Below, piece after piece: positions 11,814-24,160 of a stretch of DNA of 64,000 bases. Within the stretch, counting starts at the first letter, position 1, and the number at the start of each line of letters is the position of its first letter. The translations under genes and the position numbers were made by a program. The notes beneath the pieces were generated by a model. It was not told the origin of the DNA, did no database searches, and was given only the letters and a program-made list of their open reading frames with translations. This stretch comes from Pseudomonas sp. LB-090624 (lineage in GTDB: Bacteria > Pseudomonadota > Gammaproteobacteria > Pseudomonadales > Pseudomonadaceae), in the NCBI RefSeq assembly GCF_003205205.1, contig NZ_QJRL01000003.1:248001-312000 (forward strand). The letters are read 5' to 3'.

Positions 11814-13496
11814 TCAAGCAGCAGCTTTTTTCGTTGCTGCTTCAATACGACGGGTAATGTACCACTGCTGCGAAATCGACAAGCAGTTGTTCACAACCCA
11901 GTACAGGACCAGACCAGCCGGGAACCACAGGAAGAAGAAGGTGAAGATGATTGGCATCATTTTCATCACCTTGGCCTGCATCGGATCCGGCGGCGTCGGG
12001 TTCAGGCGCTGTTGGATGAACATGGTGGCGCCCATGATGATCGGCAGGATGAAGAACGGATCCTTGATCGACAGGTCAGTAATCCACAGCATCCATGGGG
12101 CCTGGCGCATTTCCACACTTTCCAGCAGCACCCAGTACAGAGCCAGGAACACCGGCATCTGCACCAGGATCGGCAGGCAGCCACCCAACGGGTTGATCTT
12201 CTCTTTCTTGTACAGCTCCATCATTGCCTGGGACATCTTCTGGCGGTCATCACCGAAGCGTTCCTTCAGAGCGGCAAGTTTTGGAGCAACGGCACGCATA
12301 CGCGCCATGGAGCGGTAGCTGGCAGCCGACAGTGGGAAGAACAGGCCTTTGATCAGCATGGTCAGCACGATGATCGACCAGCCCCAGTTGCCCAGCAGGC
12401 TGTGGATATGTTGCAGCAGCCAGAAGATCGGCTGGGCGATGAACCACAGGAAGCCGTAGTCGACGGTCAATTCCAGGCCTGGGGACAACTCTTTCAGCTT
12501 GGACTGGATCTTCGGGCCAGCGTACAGCATGGCACTGGTTTCGACCTTACCACCTGCAGGTACGTTAAGCGCCGGACCGGTGTAGCCGATGATGTAGTTG
12601 CCCTGGCTGTCCTTACGGGTCTGGACAACGTTGTTGTCCGACTTGGCCGGAATCCAGGCAGTCACGAAGTAGTGCTGAAGCCAGGCCACCCAGCCGCCAG
12701 ACACATTTTCTTTCAAACTACCTTTGTCGATGTCCTTCATCGAGACCTTTTTGTAAGGCTCGGCAGCTGTCCACAGGGCTGCACCCAGGTAGGTTGCGGT
12801 ACCGGTAGCAGTGCTGGAAGAAGGATCGCCGCTGGCATCACGCTTGAGCTGGGCAAACATGTTGCCGCTCCAGGCCTGGCCGCTCTGGTTGTCGATCAGG
12901 TAGCTGACATTCAGGTCGTATTCACCGCGCTTGAAGCTGAAGCGCTTGATGTAGTTGACGCCGTTATCGCTGAACTTCAGGTCGACCACCAGTTGCTGCT
13001 GGCCGTCAGCCAGTTGGTAGCTCTTCTGTTCTGCGGCATACAGCGGGCGGCCGCTGGCGCGGGCATCCGGGCCGTTGGCACCGGTAAGGCCGCTTTGTGC
13101 CAGGTAGACACGCTCGCCACCATTGTCGAACAACTGGAATGGAATGTCCGGGTGGTCCTGACGGCGTGGGTACTTGGGCAGATTCAACTGGACGATGTCA
13201 CCACCGACCGGATCGATAGCCAGTTCCAGAACGTCGGTCTTGACTCGGATCAGGTCCTTGCTGAGTGCGACCGGTGCCAGTTCGGCAGGGCTCGATTCGG
13301 CGTTGGCGCTCGGTACATCGGCGCTGACACCGTTGTTACCGGCCGGCACGCCATCGGGCAAGCCCGGAGCAACAGTGCTGGCAGCAGTATTCTGAGTCGG
13401 CAGGGCAGCCTGGCCGTAGTCATCGTTCCACTTCAGGACCATGACGTAGGACACGACTGCCAGCGCGGCGATCAGGATCGTGCGTTTAATATCCAT
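11814..13496 (-). CDS. yidC: Membrane protein insertase YidC
   Basis: Inserts and folds inner-membrane proteins alone or with SecYEG. The atp Fo subunits encoded nearby are classic clients of the family. The protein has 560 residues. It has an N-terminal membrane anchor (about 5-22), a large periplasmic beta-sandwich domain (to about 340), then five C-terminal helices. The conserved positively charged groove Arg is near the AASYRSMARM segment, and the core GGCLPILVQMPVFLALY is visible. It starts 2 nt after yidD, in the rpmH-rnpA-yidD-yidC string. Confidence 0.98.
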   Translation of the reverse strand: MDIKRTILIAALAVVSYVMVLKWNDDYGQAALPTQNTAASTVAPGLPDGVPAGNNGVSADVPSANAESSPAELAPVALSKDLIRVKTDVLELAIDPVGGDIVQLNLPKYPRRQDHPDIPFQLFDNGGERVYLAQSGLTGANGPDARASGRPLYAAEQKSYQLADGQQQLVVDLKFSDNGVNYIKRFSFKRGEYDLNVSYLIDNQSGQAWSGNMFAQLKRDASGDPSSSTATGTATYLGAALWTAAEPYKKVSMKDIDKGSLKENVSGGWVAWLQHYFVTAWIPAKSDNNVVQTRKDSQGNYIIGYTGPALNVPAGGKVETSAMLYAGPKIQSKLKELSPGLELTVDYGFLWFIAQPIFWLLQHIHSLLGNWGWSIIVLTMLIKGLFFPLSAASYRSMARMRAVAPKLAALKERFGDDRQKMSQAMMELYKKEKINPLGGCLPILVQMPVFLALYWVLLESVEMRQAPWMLWITDLSIKDPFFILPIIMGATMFIQQRLNPTPPDPMQAKVMKMMPIIFTFFFLWFPAGLVLYWVVNNCLSISQQWYITRRIEAATKKAAA

Positions 13497-13498
13497 GA

Positions 13499-13744
13499 TT
13501 ACTCGGCTATCGAAGAAGTTCGGGAGGAAGGAGCGGGTGGAACGGGGTCGAAACCGCCGTCATTCCACGGATGACAACGCCCCAGGCGACGAACGGCCAG
13601 CCACCCACCACGCCAGATGCCATGGTTTTCGATGGCTTCATATGCGTAACAGGAGCAACTGGGGAAGAAACGACAGTGATTGGCCATCAGAGGACTAATG
13701 GCATAACGGTAAAACTGGATCGGAACGAGTGCCAGTTTACGCAT
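13499..13744 (-). CDS. yidD: Membrane protein insertion efficiency factor YidD
   Basis: Small amphipathic protein thought to sit at the inner membrane and assist YidC-mediated insertion. The protein has 81 residues. The conserved family core is visible: [24 protein letters not shown] with its three cysteines, and [17 protein letters not shown]. The start (ATG at 13744) overlaps the end of rnpA by 8 nt and the stop is 2 nt before yidC. This tight packing implies coupled translation. Confidence 0.97.
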   Translation of the reverse strand: MRKLALVPIQFYRYAISPLMANHCRFFPSCSCYAYEAIENHGIWRGGWLAVRRLGRCHPWNDGGFDPVPPAPSSRTSSIAE

Positions 13745-14141
13745 CTTGGCTGTCTACCCCTGCGGAATCGGCGATCACTGCTGGGGTTGGCCGGCTGCGC
13801 GCCAGGCGTTTCCAGAGCTTGCCAAAGTGTTGGTGCAATTCCGGGTTTTCTACCTCACCCAATCCCTTGCGCGCGACGATCACGATGTCCAACCCGGCAA
13901 GCATGTGCTGGTTCAGACGAAAGGAATCGCGCATCAAGCGCTTGAGGCGATTGCGTTGAACGGCGAGCTTGACGCTCTTCTTGCCGATCACCAGGCCGAG
14001 GCGTGGGTGATCAAGGCCGTTCTCGCGAGCAAGGATCAGCAGGTTTTTCCCTGGAACCTTGCCGGTTGGGGAGTCGAAGACCGCTTTGAAGTGCCGGGGT
14101 GTAAGCAGTCGCTTTTCCCGACTGAAGTCCTGACTCACCAC
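13737..14141 (-). CDS. rnpA: Ribonuclease P protein component
   Basis: Protein subunit of RNase P, which matures the 5' ends of tRNAs with the catalytic RNA (rnpB, not in this window). I place the start at GTG 14141 ([18 protein letters not shown], 134 residues), the length usual for the putida group. The reading frame stays open 31 codons further upstream, but that would run through rpmH. The RNR motif is visible in [17 protein letters not shown]. It lies 13 nt after rpmH and overlaps yidD by 8 nt. Confidence 0.95.
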   Translation of the reverse strand: MVSQDFSREKRLLTPRHFKAVFDSPTGKVPGKNLLILARENGLDHPRLGLVIGKKSVKLAVQRNRLKRLMRDSFRLNQHMLAGLDIVIVARKGLGEVENPELHQHFGKLWKRLARSRPTPAVIADSAGVDSQDA

Positions 14142-14154
14142 CTGTGCCGAAAAA

Positions 14155-14289
14155 TCAAATGGCCAGACGCTTACGGCCTTTGGCACGACGACGCGACAGA
14201 ACAGCACGGCCGTTCTTGGTAGCCATACGGGCACGGAAACCGTGAGTGCGCGCGCGCTTGATGGTGCTTGGTTGGAAAGTACGTTTCAT
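14155..14289 (-). CDS. rpmH: 50S ribosomal protein L34
   Basis: A 44-residue, very basic ribosomal protein at the exit-tunnel side of the large subunit. It reads [20 protein letters not shown] and ends in KGRKRLAI, a near-perfect L34. The start is ATG at 14289 and the stop TGA at 14157-14155. It is the first gene of the leftward rpmH-rnpA-yidD-yidC group and has its own near-consensus promoter just upstream. The oriC region lies immediately behind it. Confidence 0.98.
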   Translation of the reverse strand: MKRTFQPSTIKRARTHGFRARMATKNGRAVLSRRRAKGRKRLAI

Positions 14290-14349
14290 GGCGTGTTACC
14301 TGGTTTGTCGACGACGGGCCGGGATGGCCCCCTTTTTAAGAGACCGGCG

Positions 14350-14378
14350 ATTCTAGAGAAAGCAAGCCCGTAGGTCAA
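14350..14378 (-). promoter_or_regulatory. Probable sigma-70 promoter of rpmH-rnpA
   Basis: On the minus strand, TTGACC (14378-14373) and TAGAAT (14355-14350) are separated by exactly 17 nt and lie about 60 nt upstream of the rpmH ATG. This is one of the best -35/-10 matches in the window, consistent with strong expression of ribosomal protein L34. Confidence 0.75.
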
Positions 14379-14475
14379 TTTCCAACCAGTCTTTCCATAT
14401 AGAGCATGTGATGGACGGTGCCTGTGGGTGGCTCACCGACTGCTGGTTGATCGGACACATGAATCGGGGACAACA

Positions 14476-14815
14476 TGAAAAAAAAAGAGAGACATATAAA
14501 AAGCTTTTCTGAAGAACTTATAAATCTTAGGTGGGCCACTGTCTGTGGATAACATGCTATAGGCCAGTAAATACGGGCTGTACAGAATTTTACAACCGTG
14601 TTCTCAACCGGTGCTCCGCTTGTTCCCATCGTGCGCAGAAGCTGTGGATGAAATCGTCGATTATCCACAGGCAAGTTATCCACAGGTCGGCACCCAGGGT
14701 TGTGCATAGCCCTCAGTGTCGGTTATCCACAGGGTTTATTCACAGCGCGGGAAAGACGTTTTGGTCGATAAATGGCTGTTTTGTCATGGATCCTAACGTG
14801 TCCACATGTGGATAA
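14476..14815. other. oriC: Chromosomal replication origin oriC (DnaA boxes and AT-rich unwinding region)
   Basis: The 595-nt gap between rpmH and dnaA holds six DnaA boxes matching TTATNCACA. They are 14544-14552 (minus), 14661-14669 (plus), 14676-14684 (plus), 14723-14731 (plus), 14736-14744 (plus, TTATTCACA) and 14807-14815 (minus). Single-mismatch boxes are at 14643 and 14701. An AT-rich tract at 14476-14530, next to the first box, is the best candidate for DNA unwinding. Position, flanking genes and box density fit the known Pseudomonas origin. The exact unwinding site is inferred. Confidence 0.93.
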
Positions 14816-14837
14816 CTGAACGCTCGACCGGTACAAT
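14809..14837 (+). promoter_or_regulatory. Probable dnaA promoter overlapped by a DnaA box
   Basis: A -10 TACAAT (14832-14837) has a weak -35 TGGATA (14809-14814) 17 nt upstream. The -35 lies inside the DnaA box at 14807-14815, so DnaA binding would compete with RNA polymerase. This fits the autoregulation known for dnaA genes. The transcript would begin near 14844, leaving a leader of about 40 nt before the GTG start. Confidence 0.6.
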
Positions 14838-14884
14838 GGCGGTTTGTTTTTGCCTCATCCGGCTTTCAAACTCAGGGGATATCC

Positions 14885-16429
14885 GTGTCAGTGGAACTTT
14901 GGCAGCAGTGCGTAGAGCTTCTGCGCGATGAACTGCCTGCCCAGCAATTCAACACCTGGATCCGTCCGCTACAGGTCGAAGCCGAAGGCGACGAGTTGCG
15001 CGTCTATGCGCCTAACCGTTTCGTTCTCGATTGGGTCAATGAAAAGTACCTGGGCCGCTTGCTCGAGCTGTTGGGGGAAAATGGCAGCGGTATTGCACCG
15101 GCCCTCTCCTTGTTGATAGGCAGTCGTCGCAGTTCTGCGCCGCGTGCTGCACCCAACGCGCCGGTAAGCGCGGCGGTGGCTGCTTCGCTGGCGCAAAACC
15201 ACGCGCAGAGCCAGCCCCAAAAAGTTGTGTCGGCAGTAGCGGCGGTGGATCCGGTCCCGGTCAGCGCTGCCGAGCCTGTGCTCGTCGATGAAATGGCTGA
15301 GCCGTCCACACGCGACAGCTTCGATGCCATGGCTGAACCAGCCCCGGCCCCAGCCAGTAGTGGCCGGACCGAGCAGCGCACCGTGCAGGTTGAAGGTGCG
15401 CTCAAGCACACCAGCTACCTGAACCGAACTTTCACCTTCGACACATTCGTCGAAGGCAAGTCGAACCAGCTGGCACGTGCGGCTGCCTGGCAAGTAGCGG
15501 ATAACCCCAAGCATGGCTATAACCCGCTGTTCCTTTATGGTGGCGTAGGCCTGGGTAAAACCCACCTCATGCACGCTGTGGGTAACCATCTGCTAAAGAA
15601 GAACCCGAATGCCAAGGTCGTGTATCTGCATTCGGAGCGTTTCGTGGCCGACATGGTCAAGGCGCTACAGCTCAACGCCATCAACGAATTCAAGCGCTTC
15701 TATCGCTCGGTGGATGCGTTGCTGATCGACGATATCCAGTTCTTCGCCCGTAAAGAGCGCTCGCAGGAAGAGTTTTTCCACACCTTCAATGCCCTGCTTG
15801 AGGGTGGTCAGCAGGTAATCCTGACCTCCGACCGTTACCCCAAGGAGATCGAAGGCCTGGAAGAGCGCCTGAAGTCACGCTTTGGCTGGGGGCTGACGGT
15901 TGCTGTCGAGCCGCCAGAACTGGAAACACGCGTGGCGATCCTTATGAAGAAGGCCGACCAGGCCAAGGTCGAGCTGCCGCATGATGCCGCCTTCTTCATT
16001 GCCCAGCGCATCCGTTCCAACGTACGTGAACTTGAAGGTGCACTGAAGCGGGTGATCGCGCATTCGCACTTCATGGGTCGCGACATCACCATCGAGCTGA
16101 TTCGCGAGTCGCTGAAGGATCTGCTGGCGCTGCAAGACAAGCTGGTCAGTGTGGATAACATTCAGCGTACCGTCGCTGAGTACTACAAGATCAAGATCTC
16201 CGATCTGTTGTCCAAGCGGCGTTCGCGTTCTGTCGCGCGTCCGCGGCAGGTGGCCATGGCCCTGTCCAAGGAGCTGACCAACCACAGTCTGCCGGAAATC
16301 GGCGACATGTTCGGTGGCCGCGACCATACGACCGTGCTGCACGCCTGCCGCAAGATCAATGAACTGAAGGAATCCGACGCGGACATCCGCGAGGACTACA
16401 AGAACCTGCTGCGGACGCTGACGACCTGA
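14885..16429 (+). CDS. dnaA: Chromosomal replication initiator protein DnaA
   Basis: Binds DnaA boxes at oriC, oligomerises with ATP and opens the duplex. The protein has 514 residues. Domain I begins [20 protein letters not shown] long, Ala/Pro-rich, poorly conserved domain II spans about 85-170. The AAA+ domain has Walker [10 protein letters not shown] (219-227) and Walker [10 protein letters not shown] (near 283). Domain IV carries the box-recognition signature [12 protein letters not shown]. The start is GTG, behind AGGGGA. A perfect DnaA-box 9-mer lies within the gene at 16150-16158. It heads dnaA-dnaN-recF-gyrB. Confidence 0.99.
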   Translation: MSVELWQQCVELLRDELPAQQFNTWIRPLQVEAEGDELRVYAPNRFVLDWVNEKYLGRLLELLGENGSGIAPALSLLIGSRRSSAPRAAPNAPVSAAVAASLAQNHAQSQPQKVVSAVAAVDPVPVSAAEPVLVDEMAEPSTRDSFDAMAEPAPAPASSGRTEQRTVQVEGALKHTSYLNRTFTFDTFVEGKSNQLARAAAWQVADNPKHGYNPLFLYGGVGLGKTHLMHAVGNHLLKKNPNAKVVYLHSERFVADMVKALQLNAINEFKRFYRSVDALLIDDIQFFARKERSQEEFFHTFNALLEGGQQVILTSDRYPKEIEGLEERLKSRFGWGLTVAVEPPELETRVAILMKKADQAKVELPHDAAFFIAQRIRSNVRELEGALKRVIAHSHFMGRDITIELIRESLKDLLALQDKLVSVDNIQRTVAEYYKIKISDLLSKRRSRSVARPRQVAMALSKELTNHSLPEIGDMFGGRDHTTVLHACRKINELKESDADIREDYKNLLRTLTT

Positions 16430-16469
16430 TGGCCGTCTGCGCAGCTAATTGAAGGCAAGGGACTAGACC

Positions 16470-17573
16470 ATGCATTTCACCATTCAACGCGAAGCCCTGT
16501 TGAAACCCCTGCAACTGGTCGCCGGTGTCGTCGAGCGCCGTCAGACCTTGCCGGTCCTGTCCAACGTATTGCTGGTCGTGCAAGGCCAGCAACTGTCGTT
16601 GACCGGTACCGACCTGGAGGTCGAACTGGTAGGCCGCGTGCAACTTGAAGAACCAGCCGAGCCTGGCGAGATCACGGTCCCGGCGCGTAAGCTGATGGAC
16701 ATCTGCAAAAGCCTGCCTAACGACGCCCTGATCGATATCAAGGTCGATGAGCAGAAATTGTTGGTAAAGGCCGGCCGCAGCCGCTTCACCCTGTCGACCC
16801 TGCCAGCCAACGACTTCCCGACTGTGGAAGAAGGCCCTGGTTCGCTGACCTGCAACCTGGAGCAGAGCAAGCTGCGCCGCTTGATCGAGCGCACCAGCTT
16901 CGCCATGGCTCAGCAGGACGTGCGGTATTACCTCAATGGCATGCTGCTGGAGGTTTCCCGCAACACCCTGCGTGCAGTGGCTACTGATGGTCACCGTCTG
17001 GCGCTGTGCTCCATGACCGCGCCGATCGAGCAGGATGATCGCCACCAGGTGATCGTGCCGCGCAAAGGCATCCTGGAACTGGCGCGTCTGCTGACCGACC
17101 CGGAGGGCATGGTCAGCATCGTCCTGGGCCAGCATCACATCCGCGCGACCACCGGTGAGTTCACCTTCACCTCCAAACTGGTCGATGGCAAGTTCCCTGA
17201 CTACGAGCGCGTATTGCCCAAAGGTGGCGACAAACTGGTGGTGGGTGATCGTCAGGCGCTGCGTGAAGCATTCAGCCGCACTGCGATTCTTTCCAACGAA
17301 AAGTACCGCGGTATCCGCCTGCAACTGGCGGCCGGCCAATTGAAAATCCAGGCCAACAACCCCGAGCAGGAAGAGGCTGAAGAAGAAATCAGTGTGGACT
17401 ACGAAGGTGGCTCGCTGGAAATCGGCTTCAACGTCAGCTATCTGCTGGACGTGCTGGGCGTGATGACTACCGAGCAAGTTCGTCTGATCCTGTCGGATTC
17501 CAACAGCAGCGCTCTGCTGCAGGAAGCTGGCAATGACGATTCTTCCTACGTTGTCATGCCGATGCGCCTGTAA
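16470..17573 (+). CDS. dnaN: DNA polymerase III subunit beta (sliding clamp)
   Basis: Ring-shaped dimer that tethers DNA polymerases to the template. The protein has 367 residues with three tandem clamp folds. It begins MHFTIQREALLKPLQLVAGV and ends SSYVVMPMRL, the conserved C-terminal segment that lines the partner-binding pocket. The start is ATG, 40 nt after dnaA. recF follows 15 nt downstream. Confidence 0.98.
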   Translation: MHFTIQREALLKPLQLVAGVVERRQTLPVLSNVLLVVQGQQLSLTGTDLEVELVGRVQLEEPAEPGEITVPARKLMDICKSLPNDALIDIKVDEQKLLVKAGRSRFTLSTLPANDFPTVEEGPGSLTCNLEQSKLRRLIERTSFAMAQQDVRYYLNGMLLEVSRNTLRAVATDGHRLALCSMTAPIEQDDRHQVIVPRKGILELARLLTDPEGMVSIVLGQHHIRATTGEFTFTSKLVDGKFPDYERVLPKGGDKLVVGDRQALREAFSRTAILSNEKYRGIRLQLAAGQLKIQANNPEQEEAEEEISVDYEGGSLEIGFNVSYLLDVLGVMTTEQVRLILSDSNSSALLQEAGNDDSSYVVMPMRL

Positions 17574-17588
17574 CTGTAGCCAGGCGAA

Positions 17589-21117
<3,529 letters not shown>

Positions 21118-21129
21118 TCAGGTTGTAGT

Positions 21130-21180
21130 TTGCAGCCACTAAAAAGCCCGCTGATGCGGGCTTTTTAGTGGCTGCAAAAA
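21130..21180. terminator. Long bidirectional terminator after gyrB
   Basis: An almost perfect palindrome. The arms are about 23 bp and include AAAAAGCCCGC / GCGGGCTTTTT, so each strand ends a GC-rich stem in a T run. It lies between convergent genes, 12 nt after gyrB and just before the stop of the leftward RcnB-like gene, and can end both transcripts. Confidence 0.93.
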
Positions 21181-21181
21181 A

Positions 21182-21589
21182 TCAGTAGCCGGTAAGAATG
21201 TTAACGATCACGCCACTGGCAATAGCCACCAGCACATAGTCGCCGTTCACATACAGCCAACGATGATCACGTGGTGGCGCATACAGGTGGCGCGCTTTCC
21301 AGTCGGTTACCCAATAACGGTCGCCACGGTAATGTGGATCAACTGCATGACCACGCTGCCACTGCTGGTGCGGTACTGGCATGCCTTGTTGTGGACGGAA
21401 GTTCGGGTCACGGTAAGCGGGACCGTGGCCATTGTCATGTCGGCCCTGTTGCTGGGGCTGACCATGTGGCGGGTTGCCCTGATGCGATGGCCCGCCATCA
21501 TGTCGGTCGGGTGGGCCCGGCTGCGCGAAGCTGGCCAGCGGTGCGCTGAACATCAGCGCGGCGCAGATCACGGTTAGGGTCTTTTTCAT
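21182..21589 (-). CDS. RcnB-family periplasmic protein
   Basis: Small secreted protein of the RcnB family; RcnB of E. coli is a periplasmic protein linked to nickel/cobalt homeostasis. The protein has 135 residues. A signal peptide (residues 1-22, ending ASFA) precedes a His-, Gly-, Pro- and Gln-rich low-complexity stretch (about 23-75) that could bind metal. The family C-terminal segment follows (YWVTDWKARHLYAPPRDHRW, then YVLVAIASGVI). The protein is convergent with gyrB and shares its terminator. Role in metal handling is inferred from family only. Confidence 0.8.
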   Translation of the reverse strand: MKKTLTVICAALMFSAPLASFAQPGPPDRHDGGPSHQGNPPHGQPQQQGRHDNGHGPAYRDPNFRPQQGMPVPHQQWQRGHAVDPHYRGDRYWVTDWKARHLYAPPRDHRWLYVNGDYVLVAIASGVIVNILTGY

Positions 21590-21717
21590 TTGATGCGGTC
21601 CTCTGCCGGTTATCGCCTGGCGAGCATGGATGCCAGATTCGGTTAACTGATAAGACCACGATTTTTTGCGTTTAATGTCAGGACTCAGGTAAAGGTCCGG
21701 TAAAGTCTGCCGCTGTT

Positions 21718-23016
21718 TCAGTTAAGCCCAAGCGCTTTCAAGCGGCGATACAGCGTGCGCTCACTGATGCCAAGATGGCTGGCCAGTTCGCTGCGCGAGC
21801 CCTTGAACTGTTCCAGTGCCTGCGCCACCTCACCTAGGTTGTTGCGACGGTCACCTGTCACAGCCGCCCCGGCTGGCCCGATATCTGCTTGCAAGTGTTC
21901 AGGTCGGATCAGCCCGTCATCGGCGAACAGACGGGCTCTTTCCAGTATGTTGCGCAGCTCGCGGATATTGCCCGGAAATGGATGTAACCCCAGTTGCTGT
22001 AAGGCATCGTCACTCAGCCTGGGCGTTGGCTTTCCGGTCATGGACATGCGCTGCAGCAGGCTCTGTGCGAGCAGGGGTAGGTCTTCCACCCGCTCGCGCA
22101 ATGCCGGCAGGCGGATCGGAAAGCCGCTGATGCGGTAGTACAGGTCTTCACGGAAGGAGCCTTGCTCAACCATCTGCTTGAGCGGCTTGTGGGTGGCCGA
22201 TACCAGGCGGAAATCCGAATGCACCGTGCGCAGGCTGCCCACCGGGCGAAAGCTGCCAGACTCGATCAGACGCAGCAACTTCACCTGCATCGCCAGCGGT
22301 ACTTCGCCAATTTCATCGAGGAACAGGGTGCCCCCATGGGCCGCCTCAGCCAGGCCGATCTTGCGTTGGTTGGCACCGGTGAATGCACCCTTCTCGTAAC
22401 CAAACAGCTCACTCTCGAACAACGACTCAGACAGACCTGTGCAGTCGACCACCACCAGCGGCCCATTCGCTCTGGGACTGCCCATGTGTACCGCGCGAGC
22501 GAACAGTTCTTTACCGCTCCCCGACTCCCCCTGCAGCAGCACCGGAATCTGCGCTGGCGCCGCCCGTTGCAGGCTGGCCAAGGCGGCCTTGAAGGCGGGG
22601 GCGCGCCCCACCAGGCCCTGCTCCTGAGGCTGCGCTGACGCGAGGGTGATGGTGGTCAGTCGTTCGACAAAGGCCACCACGCAGCCCTGTTCATCCAGGA
22701 TCGGCCGCAGTTCCACATCCACATGCTCGGGGCCACGTGGAGTGTGATGAATGTGCAACACACGCTCGGGCACTTTGCTCTCCCACGCCTTGCGCATGGG
22801 GCAATGCTCGCCAGCCTGGTCGCATGGCACGGCATAGTGGTGCGAGACCTTGTGGCACTTTTCGCCCAGCGGCGCCTGGTCCTGCTGGCCGAACTGGCGG
22901 CGGTAGGCCGCATTGGCAGCCAGGATGTTGTAGTGGGTGTCCAGCACGATAGTCGGCAGGGCATCGTGCTCAAGGTAGGAAACCAGAGCTAGGATGATGG
23001 GATGGGTTTGAGGCAT
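21718..23016 (-). CDS. fisR: FisR-like sigma-54-dependent activator (reactive-sulfur sensor)
   Basis: Predicted sensor of sulfane sulfur that activates the divergent pdo-sqr genes with sigma-54 RNA polymerase. I start at ATG 23016 ([20 protein letters not shown], 432 residues). The N-terminal PAS-like domain has Cys54, Cys65 and Cys72; known FisR uses Cys53, Cys64 and Cys71, the same 11/7 spacing. The AAA+ domain has Walker A GESGSGKE (163-170) and the sigma-54 contact GAFTGA (210-215). A Fis-type helix-turn-helix ([20 protein letters not shown]) closes the protein. Repeats between the divergent genes look like its target. Confidence 0.88.
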   Translation of the reverse strand: MPQTHPIILALVSYLEHDALPTIVLDTHYNILAANAAYRRQFGQQDQAPLGEKCHKVSHHYAVPCDQAGEHCPMRKAWESKVPERVLHIHHTPRGPEHVDVELRPILDEQGCVVAFVERLTTITLASAQPQEQGLVGRAPAFKAALASLQRAAPAQIPVLLQGESGSGKELFARAVHMGSPRANGPLVVVDCTGLSESLFESELFGYEKGAFTGANQRKIGLAEAAHGGTLFLDEIGEVPLAMQVKLLRLIESGSFRPVGSLRTVHSDFRLVSATHKPLKQMVEQGSFREDLYYRISGFPIRLPALRERVEDLPLLAQSLLQRMSMTGKPTPRLSDDALQQLGLHPFPGNIRELRNILERARLFADDGLIRPEHLQADIGPAGAAVTGDRRNNLGEVAQALEQFKGSRSELASHLGISERTLYRRLKALGLN

Positions 23017-23054
23017 GACGACACCATTGGGATGACTGGCGCAGGGTAACAAGG

Positions 23055-23180
23055 ACTGCCAAACACTGCCATTGGCTGACAGTCGACTGCCATCCACGCT
23101 GTCAGTTTCGCCAACCGCTGTCAGCAACGAGCCAGATTCATTGGACCATGCGCCGATAGAAGCCTGGCATGCATCTTGAT
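23055..23180 (+). promoter_or_regulatory. Candidate FisR upstream activating repeats and sigma-54 promoter
   Basis: The 221-nt gap between the activator and pdo has three direct ACTGCCA copies (23055, 23065, 23086) and three CTGNCAG heptamers (CTGACAG at 23076; CTGTCAG at 23099 and 23118). About 40-110 nt downstream, TGGCAT-N5-TTGAT (23165-23180) resembles the -24/-12 sigma-54 consensus TGGCAC-N5-TTGCW, with two departures including the -12 C. The transcript would start near 23191 and reach the pdo ATG at 23238. Repeats are seen directly; function is inferred. Confidence 0.6.
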
Positions 23181-23237
23181 GAACCTCCTGGTACTGCCTC
23201 CGCCCCACAAGGCGCGGCGGATAAATTGGAGAACGTG

Positions 23238-24122
23238 ATGATCATCGGCAACAACCTTCACGTGGACGCTTTCTTCGACAAGGCGACCTCGACCATCAGC
23301 TACTTGGTCATGGACCATGAGACCCGGCAATGCGCATTGATCGACAGCGTGCTGGATTACGACCCGAAGTCCGGGCGCACCTGCAGCGCCTCGGCGGATC
23401 GTCTGATCGAGCGTGTGACCGAATTGAATGCCAGCGTGCGCTGGATTCTGGAAACACATGTGCACGCCGACCATCTTTCAGCAGCGGCCTACCTGAAGGA
23501 AAAACTTGGGGGGCATACCGCCATCGGCGCGCACATCACCCAGGTGCAGAAAGTGTTCGGTGCCCTGTTCAACGCCGAGCCTGGATTTGCCCGCGATGGC
23601 AGCCAGTTCGATGTGCTGCTCGAAGATGAAGAAGTCATCCGCATTGGTAACCTGCACGCGCGGGCGCTGCATACGCCAGGGCATACACCTGCGTGCATGA
23701 GTTTCATGATCGAAGACGCCGGCGAGATCGCGGTGTTCGTGGGCGACACCCTGTTCATGCCCGACTACGGTACTGCCCGATGCGACTTCCCTGGTGCCGA
23801 TGCCCGGACCTTGTACCGTTCGATCCGTCGTCTGCTGGCTTTCCCCGACCAAACCCGGCTGTTCATGTGCCACGACTACCTGCCAGATGGCCGCGACATG
23901 CAGTACGTCACCACCGTAGCCGAGCAGCGCGCCAGCAACATTCATATTCACCAAGGCGTAGATGAGGACAGTTTCGTCGCCATGCGCGAAGCCCGTGACA
24001 AGACCCTCGACATGCCCGTGCTGATCCTGCCTTCGGTACAGGTGAACATGCGCAGTGGCCAGCTCCCCACGCCGGAAGAAAACGGCGTGAGTTACCTGAA
24101 AATTCCGCTGAACAAGCTGTAA
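23238..24122 (+). CDS. pdo: Persulfide dioxygenase (ETHE1-like metallo-beta-lactamase fold)
   Basis: Non-heme iron enzyme that oxidises glutathione persulfide to sulfite and glutathione. I choose the ATG at 23238 ([18 protein letters not shown], 294 residues), which has GGAG 7 nt upstream. An earlier ATG at 23169 lies within the candidate promoter. The metal motif HVHADH is at residues 74-79 and the downstream metal His are in [12 protein letters not shown] and [10 protein letters not shown]. The length exceeds ETHE1 and fits the type II bacterial enzymes. First gene of pdo-sqr-TSUP. Confidence 0.88.
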   Translation: MIIGNNLHVDAFFDKATSTISYLVMDHETRQCALIDSVLDYDPKSGRTCSASADRLIERVTELNASVRWILETHVHADHLSAAAYLKEKLGGHTAIGAHITQVQKVFGALFNAEPGFARDGSQFDVLLEDEEVIRIGNLHARALHTPGHTPACMSFMIEDAGEIAVFVGDTLFMPDYGTARCDFPGADARTLYRSIRRLLAFPDQTRLFMCHDYLPDGRDMQYVTTVAEQRASNIHIHQGVDEDSFVAMREARDKTLDMPVLILPSVQVNMRSGQLPTPEENGVSYLKIPLNKL

Positions 24123-24160
24123 CCGCCCTGCCCCATAATCAGATTCCAGGATTTACCGCC

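Noticed and set aside
14142..14234. 31 extra N-terminal codons for rnpA
   Set aside because: They overlap rpmH out of frame. The family start [11 protein letters not shown] with 134 residues fits better, though the ribosome site for the GTG is weak.
23169..23237. Earlier ATG for the persulfide dioxygenase
   Set aside because: It falls in the candidate sigma-54 promoter, and its translation ([11 protein letters not shown]) is not family-like; ATG 23238 has a good ribosome site.
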